This document shows positions 25,941 to 34,745 of a DNA stretch of 64,000 nt, piece by piece. Source of the DNA: Ruoffia halotolerans (GTDB lineage: Bacteria; Bacillota; Bacilli; Lactobacillales; Aerococcaceae); contig NZ_JACAOA010000001.1 of the NCBI RefSeq assembly GCF_014049385.1, forward strand, positions 110,427 to 174,426, read 5' to 3'. The notes beneath the pieces were generated by a model. That model was not told the origin of the DNA. It worked only from the letters and a program-made list of their open reading frames with translations, and searched no databases. The position numbers were made by a program, and so were the translations under genes. Within the stretch, counting starts at the first letter, position 1, and every line of letters begins with the position of its first letter.

Positions 25941-26695
25941 TATTCACCTTTTTGTTTTGTCATTAAAACTGGGCCTTCTTTAGTGATCGCAATTGAATGT
26001 TCGAATTGTGCACAGTATCCACCGTCACGCGTACGAGCAGTCCAACCATTATCATCCATCTTCATCTTCCAAGTTCCAGTTGTAATCATTGGTTCGATTG
26101 TAATGGTCATCCCCTCTTTTAAGCGTAGACCTTTCCCTGCTAAACCGTAGTGTGGAATTGCTGGTTCTTCGTGAATTGTTGGGCCAATACCATGTCCAAT
26201 AAAGTCACGTATAACACCAAAGCCTTCACCTTCTGCATAAGTTTGGATTGCATGACCGATATCTCCGATGCGATTTCCTACAACAGCTTGTTCGACACCT
26301 AACATTAACGCTTTATAAGTGACATCAACTAGACGTTGGTGCTCTGAAGTTAATTCTCCAACAGCATATGTCCAACAGCTATCAGAAATTGCACCATTTA
26401 AGTCAACACAAAAGTCAACATTCGCAATGTCACCAGCTTTAAGTACATACCCTGATGGAAAACCGTGACAAATTTCGTCATTCACACTGATACATGTTGC
26501 GTATTTATACCCTTCGTAACCGATTTGAGCTGCGACTGCCCCAGCGCCTTCAATGCGCTTTTGAACGAATTTATCGATCTGATTTGTCGTCACGCCTGGT
26601 TTGATAAAGTCGCGTAATTCTTCATGAATTCCTGCTAATATCTCTCCAGATTCTATCATTTGTTCTATTTCTCTTTGTGATTTTAATGTAATCAT
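25940..26695 (-). CDS. map: Methionine aminopeptidase type I
   Basis: It removes the initiator methionine from new proteins. The 251-residue protein has the five metal ligands in order: Asp in VDFCVDLNG, Asp in SDSCW, His in GIGPTIHEEP, Glu in TIEPMI and Glu in QFEHSIAIT. The motif GHGIG before the third ligand is standard. It lies 13 bases after the acyl-ACP thioesterase gene and ends at the shared terminator. Confidence 0.95.
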   Translation of the reverse strand: MITLKSQREIEQMIESGEILAGIHEELRDFIKPGVTTNQIDKFVQKRIEGAGAVAAQIGYEGYKYATCISVNDEICHGFPSGYVLKAGDIANVDFCVDLNGAISDSCWTYAVGELTSEHQRLVDVTYKALMLGVEQAVVGNRIGDIGHAIQTYAEGEGFGVIRDFIGHGIGPTIHEEPAIPHYGLAGKGLRLKEGMTITIEPMITTGTWKMKMDDNGWTARTRDGGYCAQFEHSIAITKEGPVLMTKQKGE

Positions 26696-26708
26696 TCTTC
26701 TTCCCTTT

Positions 26709-27470
26709 CTACTTTTCCCATTCTATATTTATGATACTTGCTATCTTATTATTGCTTTCATTAATAATAACTTGTTGAGTTTGTTTACTCTCTTCCAAAT
26801 CAGCTTGATTGCAGATAGCTACTGTGTCTTGAGGGAGTATTTCTTTCTCATATTTAACTTCGATGCGTTTCATTTTATAATTTTGGCTGATATTAGACGG
26901 AATGGTAGAGTATGCCCATCTCAGATAAACTAGATTATTCACGTGTAAGTTCTCATCAATATCACTTTCATCAATACCAACCTTAAGATCTTCTTCATTT
27001 GCTTCATTCGTAAATGCTTTAATCTTCGAAAATTCAATTGAATATGATGAATCTATAGTATCTTCCGTTTCTAAAGGAGCTGGATTTATTCTAACAATTC
27101 GACGCTTGTCCATATCAATGGCTGCAAACTTAGCGAATACTTCATATAACAATAGCCCATCACTAACAACGCTATAACGTCTAGTACAGAAAAATCGGTT
27201 AACATCAATGAGTCGTGTATCAATCTCAAGCGTATCATTAAGTTCTGCTTCTTTAAGAATTCGAATCTCATATTGAGTGATGACCCATGTATGATTATCT
27301 TGAATGAATTTAACATTCAATTGACTTTGTAAGTAATTATCATGTAAGCCACTCACTTCCATAGCTTTCTCTAATATTTTTGTCAAATCGATTTGAGTCG
27401 TTCCAGGGATTATCAAATCATCTGTTACAACCAATTCTTTGCTGACTACTTTTAACTTTGAATCTTCCAT
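26709..27470 (-). CDS. Acyl-ACP thioesterase
   Basis: These enzymes release free fatty acids from acyl carrier protein. The 253-residue protein shows the double hot-dog arrangement of PF01643: an N-terminal half with VITQYEIRILKEAELNDTLEIDTRL and a C-terminal half with the catalytic-region motif DENLHVNNLVYLRWA followed by IEVKYEKEILPQD. It is cytosolic, with length typical of bacterial members. A G-rich site (GGGGGTT) lies about eleven bases before the ATG. It is the first gene of a two-gene unit with map. A role in adjusting membrane fatty acids is inferred. Confidence 0.85.
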   Translation of the reverse strand: MEDSKLKVVSKELVVTDDLIIPGTTQIDLTKILEKAMEVSGLHDNYLQSQLNVKFIQDNHTWVITQYEIRILKEAELNDTLEIDTRLIDVNRFFCTRRYSVVSDGLLLYEVFAKFAAIDMDKRRIVRINPAPLETEDTIDSSYSIEFSKIKAFTNEANEEDLKVGIDESDIDENLHVNNLVYLRWAYSTIPSNISQNYKMKRIEVKYEKEILPQDTVAICNQADLEESKQTQQVIINESNNKIASIINIEWEK

Positions 27471-27585
27471 CGATTCTGTAACCCCCTAATATTGCTATAA
27501 AAACAATTATACCAAAAAAAATCATAACTAACAGAAAAGAAGCATAATAAAAAAGGATTAATGAATATTTGCTTATTTAGACACT

Positions 27586-27621
27586 AAAAAAACTAGTCGG
27601 ATAGAATCCGACTAGTTTTAA
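27586..27621 (-). terminator. Terminator after the stress membrane protein gene
   Basis: An 11-bp perfect stem (ACTAGTCGGAT at 27592-27602 with ATCCGACTAGT at 27606-27616) is followed on the minus strand by T residues (A-run near 27586-27591). It lies 16 bases past the glsB-like stop. Confidence 0.9.
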
Positions 27622-27636
27622 TCATTTAAATAAATA

Positions 27637-27891
27637 TTAACGCATTTGGCGTAGAATAAATGAAACAATTGCAATAAGAACGACCGCACCTAATAGCGAA
27701 GGAATAATGTAGAATCCTCCCATTTCAGGTCCAAAACCTGATAAAAATTGATTCCCGATCCATGACCCGACGAAACCAGCAATAATATTACCAATTATTC
27801 CGCCTGGGAGATCGCGTCCCATAATCATTCCAGCAATCCATCCGATGATACCACCGACGATTAGTGACCATAACCAACCCATATTATTCAT
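27637..27891 (-). CDS. GlsB/YeaQ/YmgE family stress-response membrane protein
   Basis: The 84-residue protein has three hydrophobic segments rich in glycine: LIVGGIIGWIAGMIMG, GIIGNIIAGFVGSWIGNQF and a C-terminal helix ending ILRQMR. The order IGWIAG...GGIIGNIIAGFVG is the hallmark of this transglycosylase-associated family, found in the cytoplasmic membrane and often stress-induced. The ribosome binding site is AAAAGGAG. A good promoter (TTGGCA-18-TATAAT) lies 44 to 73 bases upstream, and a terminator follows, so it is transcribed alone. The molecular function is unknown for the family. Confidence 0.9.
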   Translation of the reverse strand: MNNMGWLWSLIVGGIIGWIAGMIMGRDLPGGIIGNIIAGFVGSWIGNQFLSGFGPEMGGFYIIPSLLGAVVLIAIVSFILRQMR

Positions 27892-27934
27892 CTCCTTTTT
27901 TTATTTATACAAAATATTTTCATTTTGTAACTTT

Positions 27935-27964
27935 ATTATAACAACTTGTGGCTATTATTGCCAA
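27935..27964 (-). promoter_or_regulatory. Promoter of the stress membrane protein gene
   Basis: On the minus strand TTGGCA (27964-27959) and TATAAT (27940-27935) are separated by 18 bases. Five and six bases match the sigma-A consensus. It lies upstream of the 27891 start. Confidence 0.65.
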
Positions 27965-28171
27965 TATAAAGGCTTGAGAACAAGCTTAGATTTTAAATAA
28001 GTTATAAATAAATCTTTAGAACATTGATGTAACAGCATTTCCCGTTAACATTTAGTTCATAAAATATATCCTCAATTTTTGTCTATCACTTGCCCTGTCT
28101 TTTCCATTTATATAATGATTATTATCTTTCTGTTATAATATATAAAATATTATGTCAGTTGGAGGGATAAC

Positions 28172-29143
28172 ATGGAAAAAATATACCCAAATAAATTACA
28201 AATGAATGATGAAATTCGAGTATTGAGCCCTAGCTCTTCAATTAAACGCGTGAATACTGAAGCTGATAACGAGAAGCTCGTCAAATACTTTGCGGATCTC
28301 GGTTACACGATTAGCTACAGTCGTCATATCGATGAGATGGATGAAATGAATTCAGCTTCCATTAAAAGTCGCGTTGAAGATTTACATGATGCATTTTGTG
28401 ATCCTCAAGTTAAAATGATTTTAACATCGATTGGTGGGTTTAATTCGAATGAATTACTACCGTATCTGGACTATGAATTAATTAGAAGTAACCCAAAAAT
28501 ACTTTGTGGTTATTCAGATATAACTGCTTTGCAAAATGCAATTTTTGCTAAAACAGGTTTAGTAACTTATAGTGGTCCAGCCTATTCTTCTTTTAAGATG
28601 AAGGAGCTCCAAGAATATCAGTTAAATGCTTGGCTAGCGGCGATGACTAAGCATTCTTATAACTTAAATCCAAGCGAGTTCTATTCGAGTGATGAATGGT
28701 TTATTCCAGAAAAACCTCGGAATCTAAAAGAAAGTGAATGGACAGAATACTCAAGTGGTAAAGCTAGCGGAACTGCTATTGTTGGTAATTTAAATACTTT
28801 TAATTTACTTCAAGGGACTCAATATATGCCTCAAGTCGATGATGCGATCTTATTTATCGAAAGTGCGGAAGAAAACGATGCCTTTGATTTTGCCAGAAAT
28901 CTGGCTTCATTATTACAAGTTTATCCTGAACCTGTTGCCGTTATTATAGGTCGCTTTCCTAAAGAATCAGACATGAGTGAAGATACACTTCACTACATAT
29001 TGAATAAGCATTCGATTTTACAAAGCATTCCGGTCATCTATAATGTAAACTTTGGTCATGCTCAGCCCATCTTTACTTTTCCTATTGGTGGAACAGTTAC
29101 TATCAATACACCTGCTCATTCACTTTCAGTCGTTAAAGGATAA
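28172..29143 (+). CDS. S66 family peptidase (LD-carboxypeptidase/MccF-like)
   Basis: S66 serine peptidases trim murein tetrapeptides or cleave acyl-sulfamoyl adenylates (MccF). In this 323-residue protein the nucleophile is Ser115 in CGYSDIT, and the Glu-His pair is Glu230 in FIESAEEND and His296 in FGHAQP. There is no signal peptide, so it is cytosolic. The long segment between the catalytic residues and the start VLSPSSSI are closer to MccF-like proteins, so microcin-type detoxification is as possible as murein recycling. It has a good GGAGGG site and its own terminator. Confidence 0.85.
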   Translation: MEKIYPNKLQMNDEIRVLSPSSSIKRVNTEADNEKLVKYFADLGYTISYSRHIDEMDEMNSASIKSRVEDLHDAFCDPQVKMILTSIGGFNSNELLPYLDYELIRSNPKILCGYSDITALQNAIFAKTGLVTYSGPAYSSFKMKELQEYQLNAWLAAMTKHSYNLNPSEFYSSDEWFIPEKPRNLKESEWTEYSSGKASGTAIVGNLNTFNLLQGTQYMPQVDDAILFIESAEENDAFDFARNLASLLQVYPEPVAVIIGRFPKESDMSEDTLHYILNKHSILQSIPVIYNVNFGHAQPIFTFPIGGTVTINTPAHSLSVVKG

Positions 29144-29152
29144 TTTTTAGAC

Positions 29153-29200
29153 AAAATACCAGTGAACCCTCCCTTATTTAGGTTCACTGGTATTCTTTTT
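29153..29200. terminator. Bidirectional terminator, 14-bp perfect stem
   Basis: AATACCAGTGAACC (29155-29168) pairs perfectly with GGTTCACTGGTATT (29181-29194), followed by CTTTTT on the plus strand; the minus-strand side has a weaker T-run. It lies between converging genes. Confidence 0.9.
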
Positions 29201-30545
29201 ATCTCATTGTTACAAATTCTTCTGCACCTGTTGGGTGAATAGCGATAATTGAGTCAAATTGGGCTTTTGTAGCCTTCATCTTCATCGCTACACCGAAGCC
29301 TTGAATCATCTCATCAACACCTTCTCCGATACCATGCAAGCCAATAACGACTTCTTCTGGCCCATAACATACGAGTTTAAATTTGTTTTGTTCACGACGC
29401 CAAGCTGCAGAAGCATACATTGAATAGAAAGTATTTGTATACACTTTAATATTCTCTGCACCAAACTCTTTAATTGCATCTCTCTCTGAATACCCTATGG
29501 TACCAATAGCTGGATGGCTAAAGATAACTGTTGGAATATTTGTATAATCAATTGCTGAAGTTGCTCCATTATTAAATAAATATTCTGATAACGTACGTCC
29601 AGCTCTAATCGCAACTGGAGTTAAATCAACACGGTCAATCACATCCCCAATCGCATAAACGCCAGCTTCCTCAGTTTCATGACCGTCATTGACATTGATT
29701 TGTCCTTTTTCATCAACCGTGATGGCAGTATTTTCTAAGCCAAGATTTTCAGTATTAGCGACACGTCCGACGGCTGCAACAACGCGGTCAACAACTAGTT
29801 TCACTTCGCCATCTACTAAACATTCAATTTTATCACCATTTTTACGGTATTCAGTAAAGGTGGTGTTAGGCATATGTGTCGGTCCATCTTCATTGATTGC
29901 GCCAAGTAGCAAATCACTTAACATGTCATCAAAAGAACGTAATGGTTTTTCATATCTTGTGACTAATGTCGTATCAACCCCTAAGTTACTCATTACTTGT
30001 GATAATTCAACGGCAATGTAACCTGCACCAACGACAGCTACTTTCTCAGGTAAAGTCGTCCAGTTGAAGAAATCATCTGAGTTATCAACTAATTCTCCAC
30101 CCGGTACTTCTACCTTACTTGGGCGTCCACCTGTCGCGATTAAGATGTTTTTAGCTGTTAATGTTTCGCCGTTTACTTCAACGGTGTGTCCATCAACGAA
30201 TGATGCATGACCTCTATATAAAGTTATGCCGTTTTTTTCTATGTTGTTCTCATAACCTGATCTTGAACGACTAACGTAGCCATCGCGTGCTTCAAGAAAT
30301 TCATCAAAGTTAAAACTTGTGTATTCAGCATGGAAACCATATCCTGGTCCGTATTTATGAATACTATCCGAAACTCTTGAGGCGTACCAGCTAACTTTCT
30401 TAGGGACACACCCGCGGTTTATACACGTTCCACCTAAATCAACGGCCTCAATGACCGCTACTTTAGCTCCATGCTCTGCCGCACGGTTCGCAGAAGAAAT
30501 TCCGCCACTTCCTCCACCAATAACTATATAATCAAATTCTACCAT
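29199..30545 (-). CDS. Glutathione-disulfide-reductase-like flavoprotein
   Basis: This 448-residue protein is a class I pyridine nucleotide-disulfide oxidoreductase. The FAD loop is IGGGSGG (residues 9-15), the redox pair is Cys41 and Cys46 in GGTCINRGCVPKK, the NADPH loop is VGAGYIAVEL, and the C-terminal catalytic His is in IHPTGAEE. The motif set matches glutathione reductase rather than lipoamide dehydrogenase, though bacillithiol, coenzyme A or other disulfides are possible. I start at MVEFDYIV; AAAGGA lies about 12 bases before it, somewhat far. It follows the cysteine-peptidase-like gene by eight bases, so they are co-expressed. Confidence 0.85.
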   Translation of the reverse strand: MVEFDYIVIGGGSGGISSANRAAEHGAKVAVIEAVDLGGTCINRGCVPKKVSWYASRVSDSIHKYGPGYGFHAEYTSFNFDEFLEARDGYVSRSRSGYENNIEKNGITLYRGHASFVDGHTVEVNGETLTAKNILIATGGRPSKVEVPGGELVDNSDDFFNWTTLPEKVAVVGAGYIAVELSQVMSNLGVDTTLVTRYEKPLRSFDDMLSDLLLGAINEDGPTHMPNTTFTEYRKNGDKIECLVDGEVKLVVDRVVAAVGRVANTENLGLENTAITVDEKGQINVNDGHETEEAGVYAIGDVIDRVDLTPVAIRAGRTLSEYLFNNGATSAIDYTNIPTVIFSHPAIGTIGYSERDAIKEFGAENIKVYTNTFYSMYASAAWRREQNKFKLVCYGPEEVVIGLHGIGEGVDEMIQGFGVAMKMKATKAQFDSIIAIHPTGAEEFVTMR

Positions 30546-30553
30546 ATTTATAT

Positions 30554-31105
30554 TCAGTCCTTTCTTTCTAACCATACTGCAGCCAGTGTTTGACTGGCAG
30601 GAATCACTGCATTTATCTTACCATGATTATCATATGCTTTATAACATAATTGCCCTGCGTCGTTATAACCAAAAGCATAAACTAATAGCCAGTGATTGCC
30701 ATATTTACTTCCAAACGCTTTGGTTGTTCCAACAATAACTGGGTAAGGATTCGCTTGAGTTAACTCTTGCGTAACGATTGGGTTACTTATAAGGTGCCAC
30801 CTTGGCTTATAACCGTCATCGTCGAGGAAGTCTCTTAAGCCCCCGATCAAATCCCAATGGTAGGTTCCTTTATACCAAAAACGTCTATCAATGAGTGGTT
30901 TTAATCCAACAATTAAATCATCCATGGACAATTCTTTCTCACAATCTTGCTTAATAACGTAATGCGTCAAAGCAGCAACGGTATATGTACCACAATAGCC
31001 CGGAAATTCGCGATTGACATAGTTACGATATGTCTTCATTGAGCGAGGGTTTATCCCTGTCCATTCCGTTGGCCAATCTTTTCTAGTATACTTTTGTTTT
31101 TTCAC
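30554..31105 (-). CDS. C39-like cysteine peptidase-fold protein, cytoplasmic
   Basis: I do not recognise a named family with certainty. The 183-residue protein shows the layout of papain-like/C39-like peptidases: Cys38 in PGYCGTYTVAAL at the start of a helix, His138 in YGNHWLLVYAFGYN in a strand, and Asp159 or Asn160 in AYDNHGK. There is no signal peptide or membrane segment, unlike most C39-like proteins. It begins at GTG with AGGGT upstream and is followed eight bases later by the glutathione-reductase-like gene, hinting that its active cysteine or substrate is linked to thiol metabolism. Peptidase, amidase or transglutaminase-like activity are all possible. Confidence 0.6.
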   Translation of the reverse strand: MKKQKYTRKDWPTEWTGINPRSMKTYRNYVNREFPGYCGTYTVAALTHYVIKQDCEKELSMDDLIVGLKPLIDRRFWYKGTYHWDLIGGLRDFLDDDGYKPRWHLISNPIVTQELTQANPYPVIVGTTKAFGSKYGNHWLLVYAFGYNDAGQLCYKAYDNHGKINAVIPASQTLAAVWLERKD

Positions 31106-31190
31106 GATTCTTACCCTACTTCCCTATATGAGTCTACTATAACTATGAAAAATGAACTAATTAATTGCTTAAATTCATCACAATAATAGA

Positions 31191-31228
31191 AAAAAATATT
31201 AACCGCTGATTGGCGGTTAATATTTTAA
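31191..31228 (-). terminator. Terminator after the SQD2-like gene
   Basis: A 14-bp perfect stem (AAAATATTAACCGC with GCGGTTAATATTTT, 31193-31226) around a short loop is followed by T residues on the minus strand. It ends the transcript of the glycosyltransferase gene. Confidence 0.88.
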
Positions 31229-31254
31229 TAAATACTTTTATTATCTAAACAGAC

Positions 31255-32400
31255 TTAAGCTTGTTTACGAATACCATTATATTTATATTGATGCGCTTCG
31301 ATCGTTTGCGAATAGAAATCTAACAATTCTAAAGTCGCATTATCCCAAGTATATTTTAAAGCTTCTGAACGTCCCTTTAGAGAAAGCTTTTGCATTAACA
31401 ATGGATTATCAATATTATTAATGGCATCCATTAAACTTTTGTTATTACCAGACTCATAGATTAAGCCTGTCTCCATATCCGTAATTTGTTCAACCGTTGG
31501 TTCACTTTTAGCAGCAATGACAGGTATACCTGAAGCCATCGCTTCTGATATAACTAAACCAAAAGTTTCTGATGTTGACGGGAATACAAAAGCATCTCCC
31601 GTCGCAAAGGCTTTAGATAAATCCTCACCATGCTTAAACCCTAAAAAGTGTGTCTTCGTTCCAGCAAAGACTTCTTCTAAGCGTTCTCTATCTGGCCCAT
31701 CTCCGACAATGGCTAGGCATAAATCATCTCGCACATCAAAGATAGCACGTAAATGATCAATATCTTTCTCTGGAGCCAATCTACCGACGTAGACTAATAA
31801 TTTATTATTCGGATTATTGTCCGTTAATTTATTATATAGATCTTGATCAAAATATTCAGGATGACGACCTTCAATATCAATCCCTCGAGGTAAGACGCCT
31901 TGAGTGGGAATCTTCTCATCATTCAATTCATCCATTAAGCTTTGAGAGACAGTAATATTAACGTCAGACTTTGTATGCCAAAAACGAATATAATCCCAAA
32001 GCACCGGCTTAAATAAACTCATATTGTAATGGTCTAAATAATTCGGTAAATGAGTATGGTATGAAGTTATTAAAGGTAGATTTAACTTGTTTGCATAGTG
32101 AACCGCTGATGAAGCCAAAGAAATTGGATTCACAGCATGTACCACATCTGGCTTAAATTTCTTGAAAATAGACTTTACTCTTCGAGAAGGTAAACCCCAT
32201 GGACGTGATCCATACAATGGAAATGTCACTGTTTCAAGTCCGTAAACTGGTACACCTTTATAGTCGCTTATACCAAGATCCGGTGAAATAACAATTACTT
32301 CATGACCAATTTCTTTTAATTGGACAACAAAGTTTGCCAAGCGAGTGCAAATACCATCCGTCGCTGGGACAAAAGTTTCTGTTACGATTGCTATACGCAT
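31255..32400 (-). CDS. Family 4 glycosyltransferase resembling SQD2/MgtA-type lipid glycosyltransferases
   Basis: This 381-residue GT-B enzyme begins MRIAIVTETFVPATDGI and has the block PLITSYHTHLPNYLDHY...WDYIRFWH, which resembles plant and cyanobacterial sulfoquinovosyldiacylglycerol synthase SQD2 and actinobacterial mannosyltransferases. Later come PRGIDIEGRHP, VYVGRLAPEKD and the E-x7-E motif SETFGLVISEAM. It is cytoplasmic or membrane-associated and probably glycosylates diacylglycerol or a similar lipid. It could make the first glycolipid on which LafB acts, but this is inference. The gene has an AGGAGG-like site, sits after the helicase gene and ends at a strong terminator. Confidence 0.78.
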   Translation of the reverse strand: MRIAIVTETFVPATDGICTRLANFVVQLKEIGHEVIVISPDLGISDYKGVPVYGLETVTFPLYGSRPWGLPSRRVKSIFKKFKPDVVHAVNPISLASSAVHYANKLNLPLITSYHTHLPNYLDHYNMSLFKPVLWDYIRFWHTKSDVNITVSQSLMDELNDEKIPTQGVLPRGIDIEGRHPEYFDQDLYNKLTDNNPNNKLLVYVGRLAPEKDIDHLRAIFDVRDDLCLAIVGDGPDRERLEEVFAGTKTHFLGFKHGEDLSKAFATGDAFVFPSTSETFGLVISEAMASGIPVIAAKSEPTVEQITDMETGLIYESGNNKSLMDAINNIDNPLLMQKLSLKGRSEALKYTWDNATLELLDFYSQTIEAHQYKYNGIRKQA

Positions 32401-32506
32401 ATTATCCTCCCACTACAAAGCCACTTAATCTTTTGCTACCTTGATTATACTTCTCGAATGTAAATTTAGAACTAAATGAATGTAAAGTTTATGTAAATTT
32501 GTTAAT

Positions 32507-33679
32507 TTAAGAGCGTTTTCTTCTATTTTGACCTTGTTTCTCTTGGTTTTTCTTCCCTTTTGCTTGAGTTGGATCAATTAATATTCTGTTTTTTAATACT
32601 TTCTCTGTTAATGGAATATTCTCTTTTTTTAAGATAGCTGCTAAATCATTTGCTTCTTGTTGGTTTAATAACGAGATAACAATACCTTCTCGGTTCATTC
32701 GACCCGTTCGTCCAGATCTATGAATATACGTTCCACTGTCTTGAACGCGGTTATAATGAATGACGTAAGGAACTTCAGAGATATCCATTCCTCTACTAGC
32801 AACATCCGTTGTTAGAAGATAAGTAACATCGTGATTTTTAAATGCGCGAATCGCATATTCACGTTCTTGTTTACTTGCATCGCTATGTAAGACAACGACA
32901 GATACATTCTCATAGATTAATTTCGCTGCTACTTCTTCGATCTGATTAATCTGTTCAAAGAATACAATAGCTCGCATGTTATCCATCTGAGCTAAACGTT
33001 TTAGCTCGTCTACTTTATAGCGATTATTAACCGTAATGAAATAATGTTGAATATGGCTACCAGATTCTTGTGAATCAATGCGGATAACTTTAATGTCATT
33101 ATTCTCATCTTGTCTTTCATTAACAAATTCCTCTGTCATTGTTGCACTTGCAAAAACTTTTTGAACATCACGCATCAGTGTTTGTTGAATAGATTCGATT
33201 GTTCTTTTGTGTTCATCTTTAAATAAATAATCTGCTTCATCAAAAACGATGGTTTTTACTAGATGAACTTTAATTTTTTTCGTCTTGCTTGTTAACTCGA
33301 TGAAGCGACCAGGGGTTGCAATAATTAGTTCTGGCTTATCTTTTAATTTGTCGATTTGGCGTTTAATATTTGCACCACCGATGAGCGTTTGAGTTTTAAT
33401 GCCTACAACTTTACCCCATTCGCGTGCTACTTCACCTATTTGCATCACTAATTCTTGTGATGGCGCTAAAATAATCGCCTGCAAAGTTTTATTTACTTCA
33501 ATTTGATTCAATATAGGTAGTAAGTAAGCCAATGTCTTACCCGTACCTGTTGGGGATACAGCGATGACGTCGTTCCCCTCAGATGCTTCTTTAAATAATT
33601 GTTCTTGAACCGGCGTAGGTTCTTGAAACTCTTTCTCTTTCCAAAAATCTTGGAGTTCGGTTCTAAATGTATTAAGCAT
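32507..33679 (-). CDS. DEAD-box RNA helicase (CshB-like)
   Basis: The 390-residue protein has the helicase motifs in order: Q motif near PTPVQEQL, motif I SPTGTGKT, Ia APSQEL, Ib TPGRF, motif II DEAD in VFDEADYL, motif III SAT, then FFEQINQ, DVASRGMD and HRSGRTGR in the second domain. The short basic tail (KGKKNQEKQGQNRRKRS) resembles CshB/YqfR, a helicase linked to cold adaptation and RNA decay. It lies 27 bases after the oxidoreductase gene and precedes the glycosyltransferase. Confidence 0.9.
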   Translation of the reverse strand: MLNTFRTELQDFWKEKEFQEPTPVQEQLFKEASEGNDVIAVSPTGTGKTLAYLLPILNQIEVNKTLQAIILAPSQELVMQIGEVAREWGKVVGIKTQTLIGGANIKRQIDKLKDKPELIIATPGRFIELTSKTKKIKVHLVKTIVFDEADYLFKDEHKRTIESIQQTLMRDVQKVFASATMTEEFVNERQDENNDIKVIRIDSQESGSHIQHYFITVNNRYKVDELKRLAQMDNMRAIVFFEQINQIEEVAAKLIYENVSVVVLHSDASKQEREYAIRAFKNHDVTYLLTTDVASRGMDISEVPYVIHYNRVQDSGTYIHRSGRTGRMNREGIVISLLNQQEANDLAAILKKENIPLTEKVLKNRILIDPTQAKGKKNQEKQGQNRRKRS

Positions 33680-33706
33680 TATATGCTCCTTCTCTTATCT
33701 TCTATT

Positions 33707-34732
33707 CTATTCTTCAATGTCAAAAGAAATGTTCGCTGATTTACGCAGTAATTCCATTGTTTGTACTACTTGTAAGCTTAGTTGCTTCCAATCTTCATAG
33801 CGCACTTTTTGGTGAATGCTATCCGGATTATTGATTACATCTGCAAAGTTCATTAACTCATCATACATGTAATTTTCTGGCTTATAATCTATGACATCTG
33901 CCCTTTGTCCTTCTTTATTAATTAACTCAACCTTACTAATACGACTCACATCATGGACAATAATTGTCTCATCATCGATATAAATTTCACTTGGTAGCTT
34001 TGAATGTACAGCTTTAGAGATAAATATCGACACTTGAAAATTATTATATATGAATAAAATTGTACCGAAAATATCGGCACCATTCTCCCCTTTTTGAGCG
34101 TTGTATCGTACTGAATTAGGTAAACCAAATAAATCAAGGACAACATATACAGGGTATACACCTAAATCCATCAATGCCCCACCTGAATACTCTAGGTTGA
34201 ATACATTGGGTGCAATCTGTTGATGTTCCATTGCATCACGGTATTGTATATATTTAGATGAGTATTGGCCAAAATTAAAGTTAGCACCTAAAAACGGTTG
34301 CTCTGAATTCTTTATCTTATTCTGAACTAACTGCTTCATTCGTCGATAATTACGTGTATGAATATGTAAAGCACCTTCAAAAATGAAGACATTCATACGT
34401 TTCGCTTCTTCATGTGCTTGATGCCATTCTTCAACACTTGAAAACATTGGCTTCTCAATAATGACATGCTTTCCAGCTTTTATCGCTTGCATTGCTTGTT
34501 CAAAATGCAAACTATTGGGACTTGCGATATAGATCAAATCAATTTCTGGATCGAACAAAATATTATTTAATTGGTCCGTATAGTAGTCTGTCTTGTAAAT
34601 CGTCGCAATATCTTTTGCTCGGTAGGCACTTCTTGAATAGATTCCTTTAATCTTATATAGATTTGTCAGTTGACTCGCTTTAATAAATTGCTCTGTAATC
34701 CATGAAGTACCAATGGTTCCTACGTTTATCAT
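33707..34732 (-). CDS. Gfo/Idh/MocA family oxidoreductase
   Basis: This 341-residue protein has an N-terminal Rossmann domain (VGTIGTSWITEQF), the family's EKP motif (GKHVIIEKPMFSS, near residue 95), and a C-terminal domain with GGALMDLGVYPVY, the region of the catalytic Asp and Tyr or His. These NAD(P)-dependent dehydrogenases act on sugars, inositols or related compounds; substrate is unknown here. It lies 13 bases after the pepF-like gene with a strong AGGAGGAG site. Confidence 0.85.
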   Translation of the reverse strand: MINVGTIGTSWITEQFIKASQLTNLYKIKGIYSRSAYRAKDIATIYKTDYYTDQLNNILFDPEIDLIYIASPNSLHFEQAMQAIKAGKHVIIEKPMFSSVEEWHQAHEEAKRMNVFIFEGALHIHTRNYRRMKQLVQNKIKNSEQPFLGANFNFGQYSSKYIQYRDAMEHQQIAPNVFNLEYSGGALMDLGVYPVYVVLDLFGLPNSVRYNAQKGENGADIFGTILFIYNNFQVSIFISKAVHSKLPSEIYIDDETIIVHDVSRISKVELINKEGQRADVIDYKPENYMYDELMNFADVINNPDSIHQKVRYEDWKQLSLQVVQTMELLRKSANISFDIEE

Positions 34733-34745
34733 TGAACTCCTCCTC

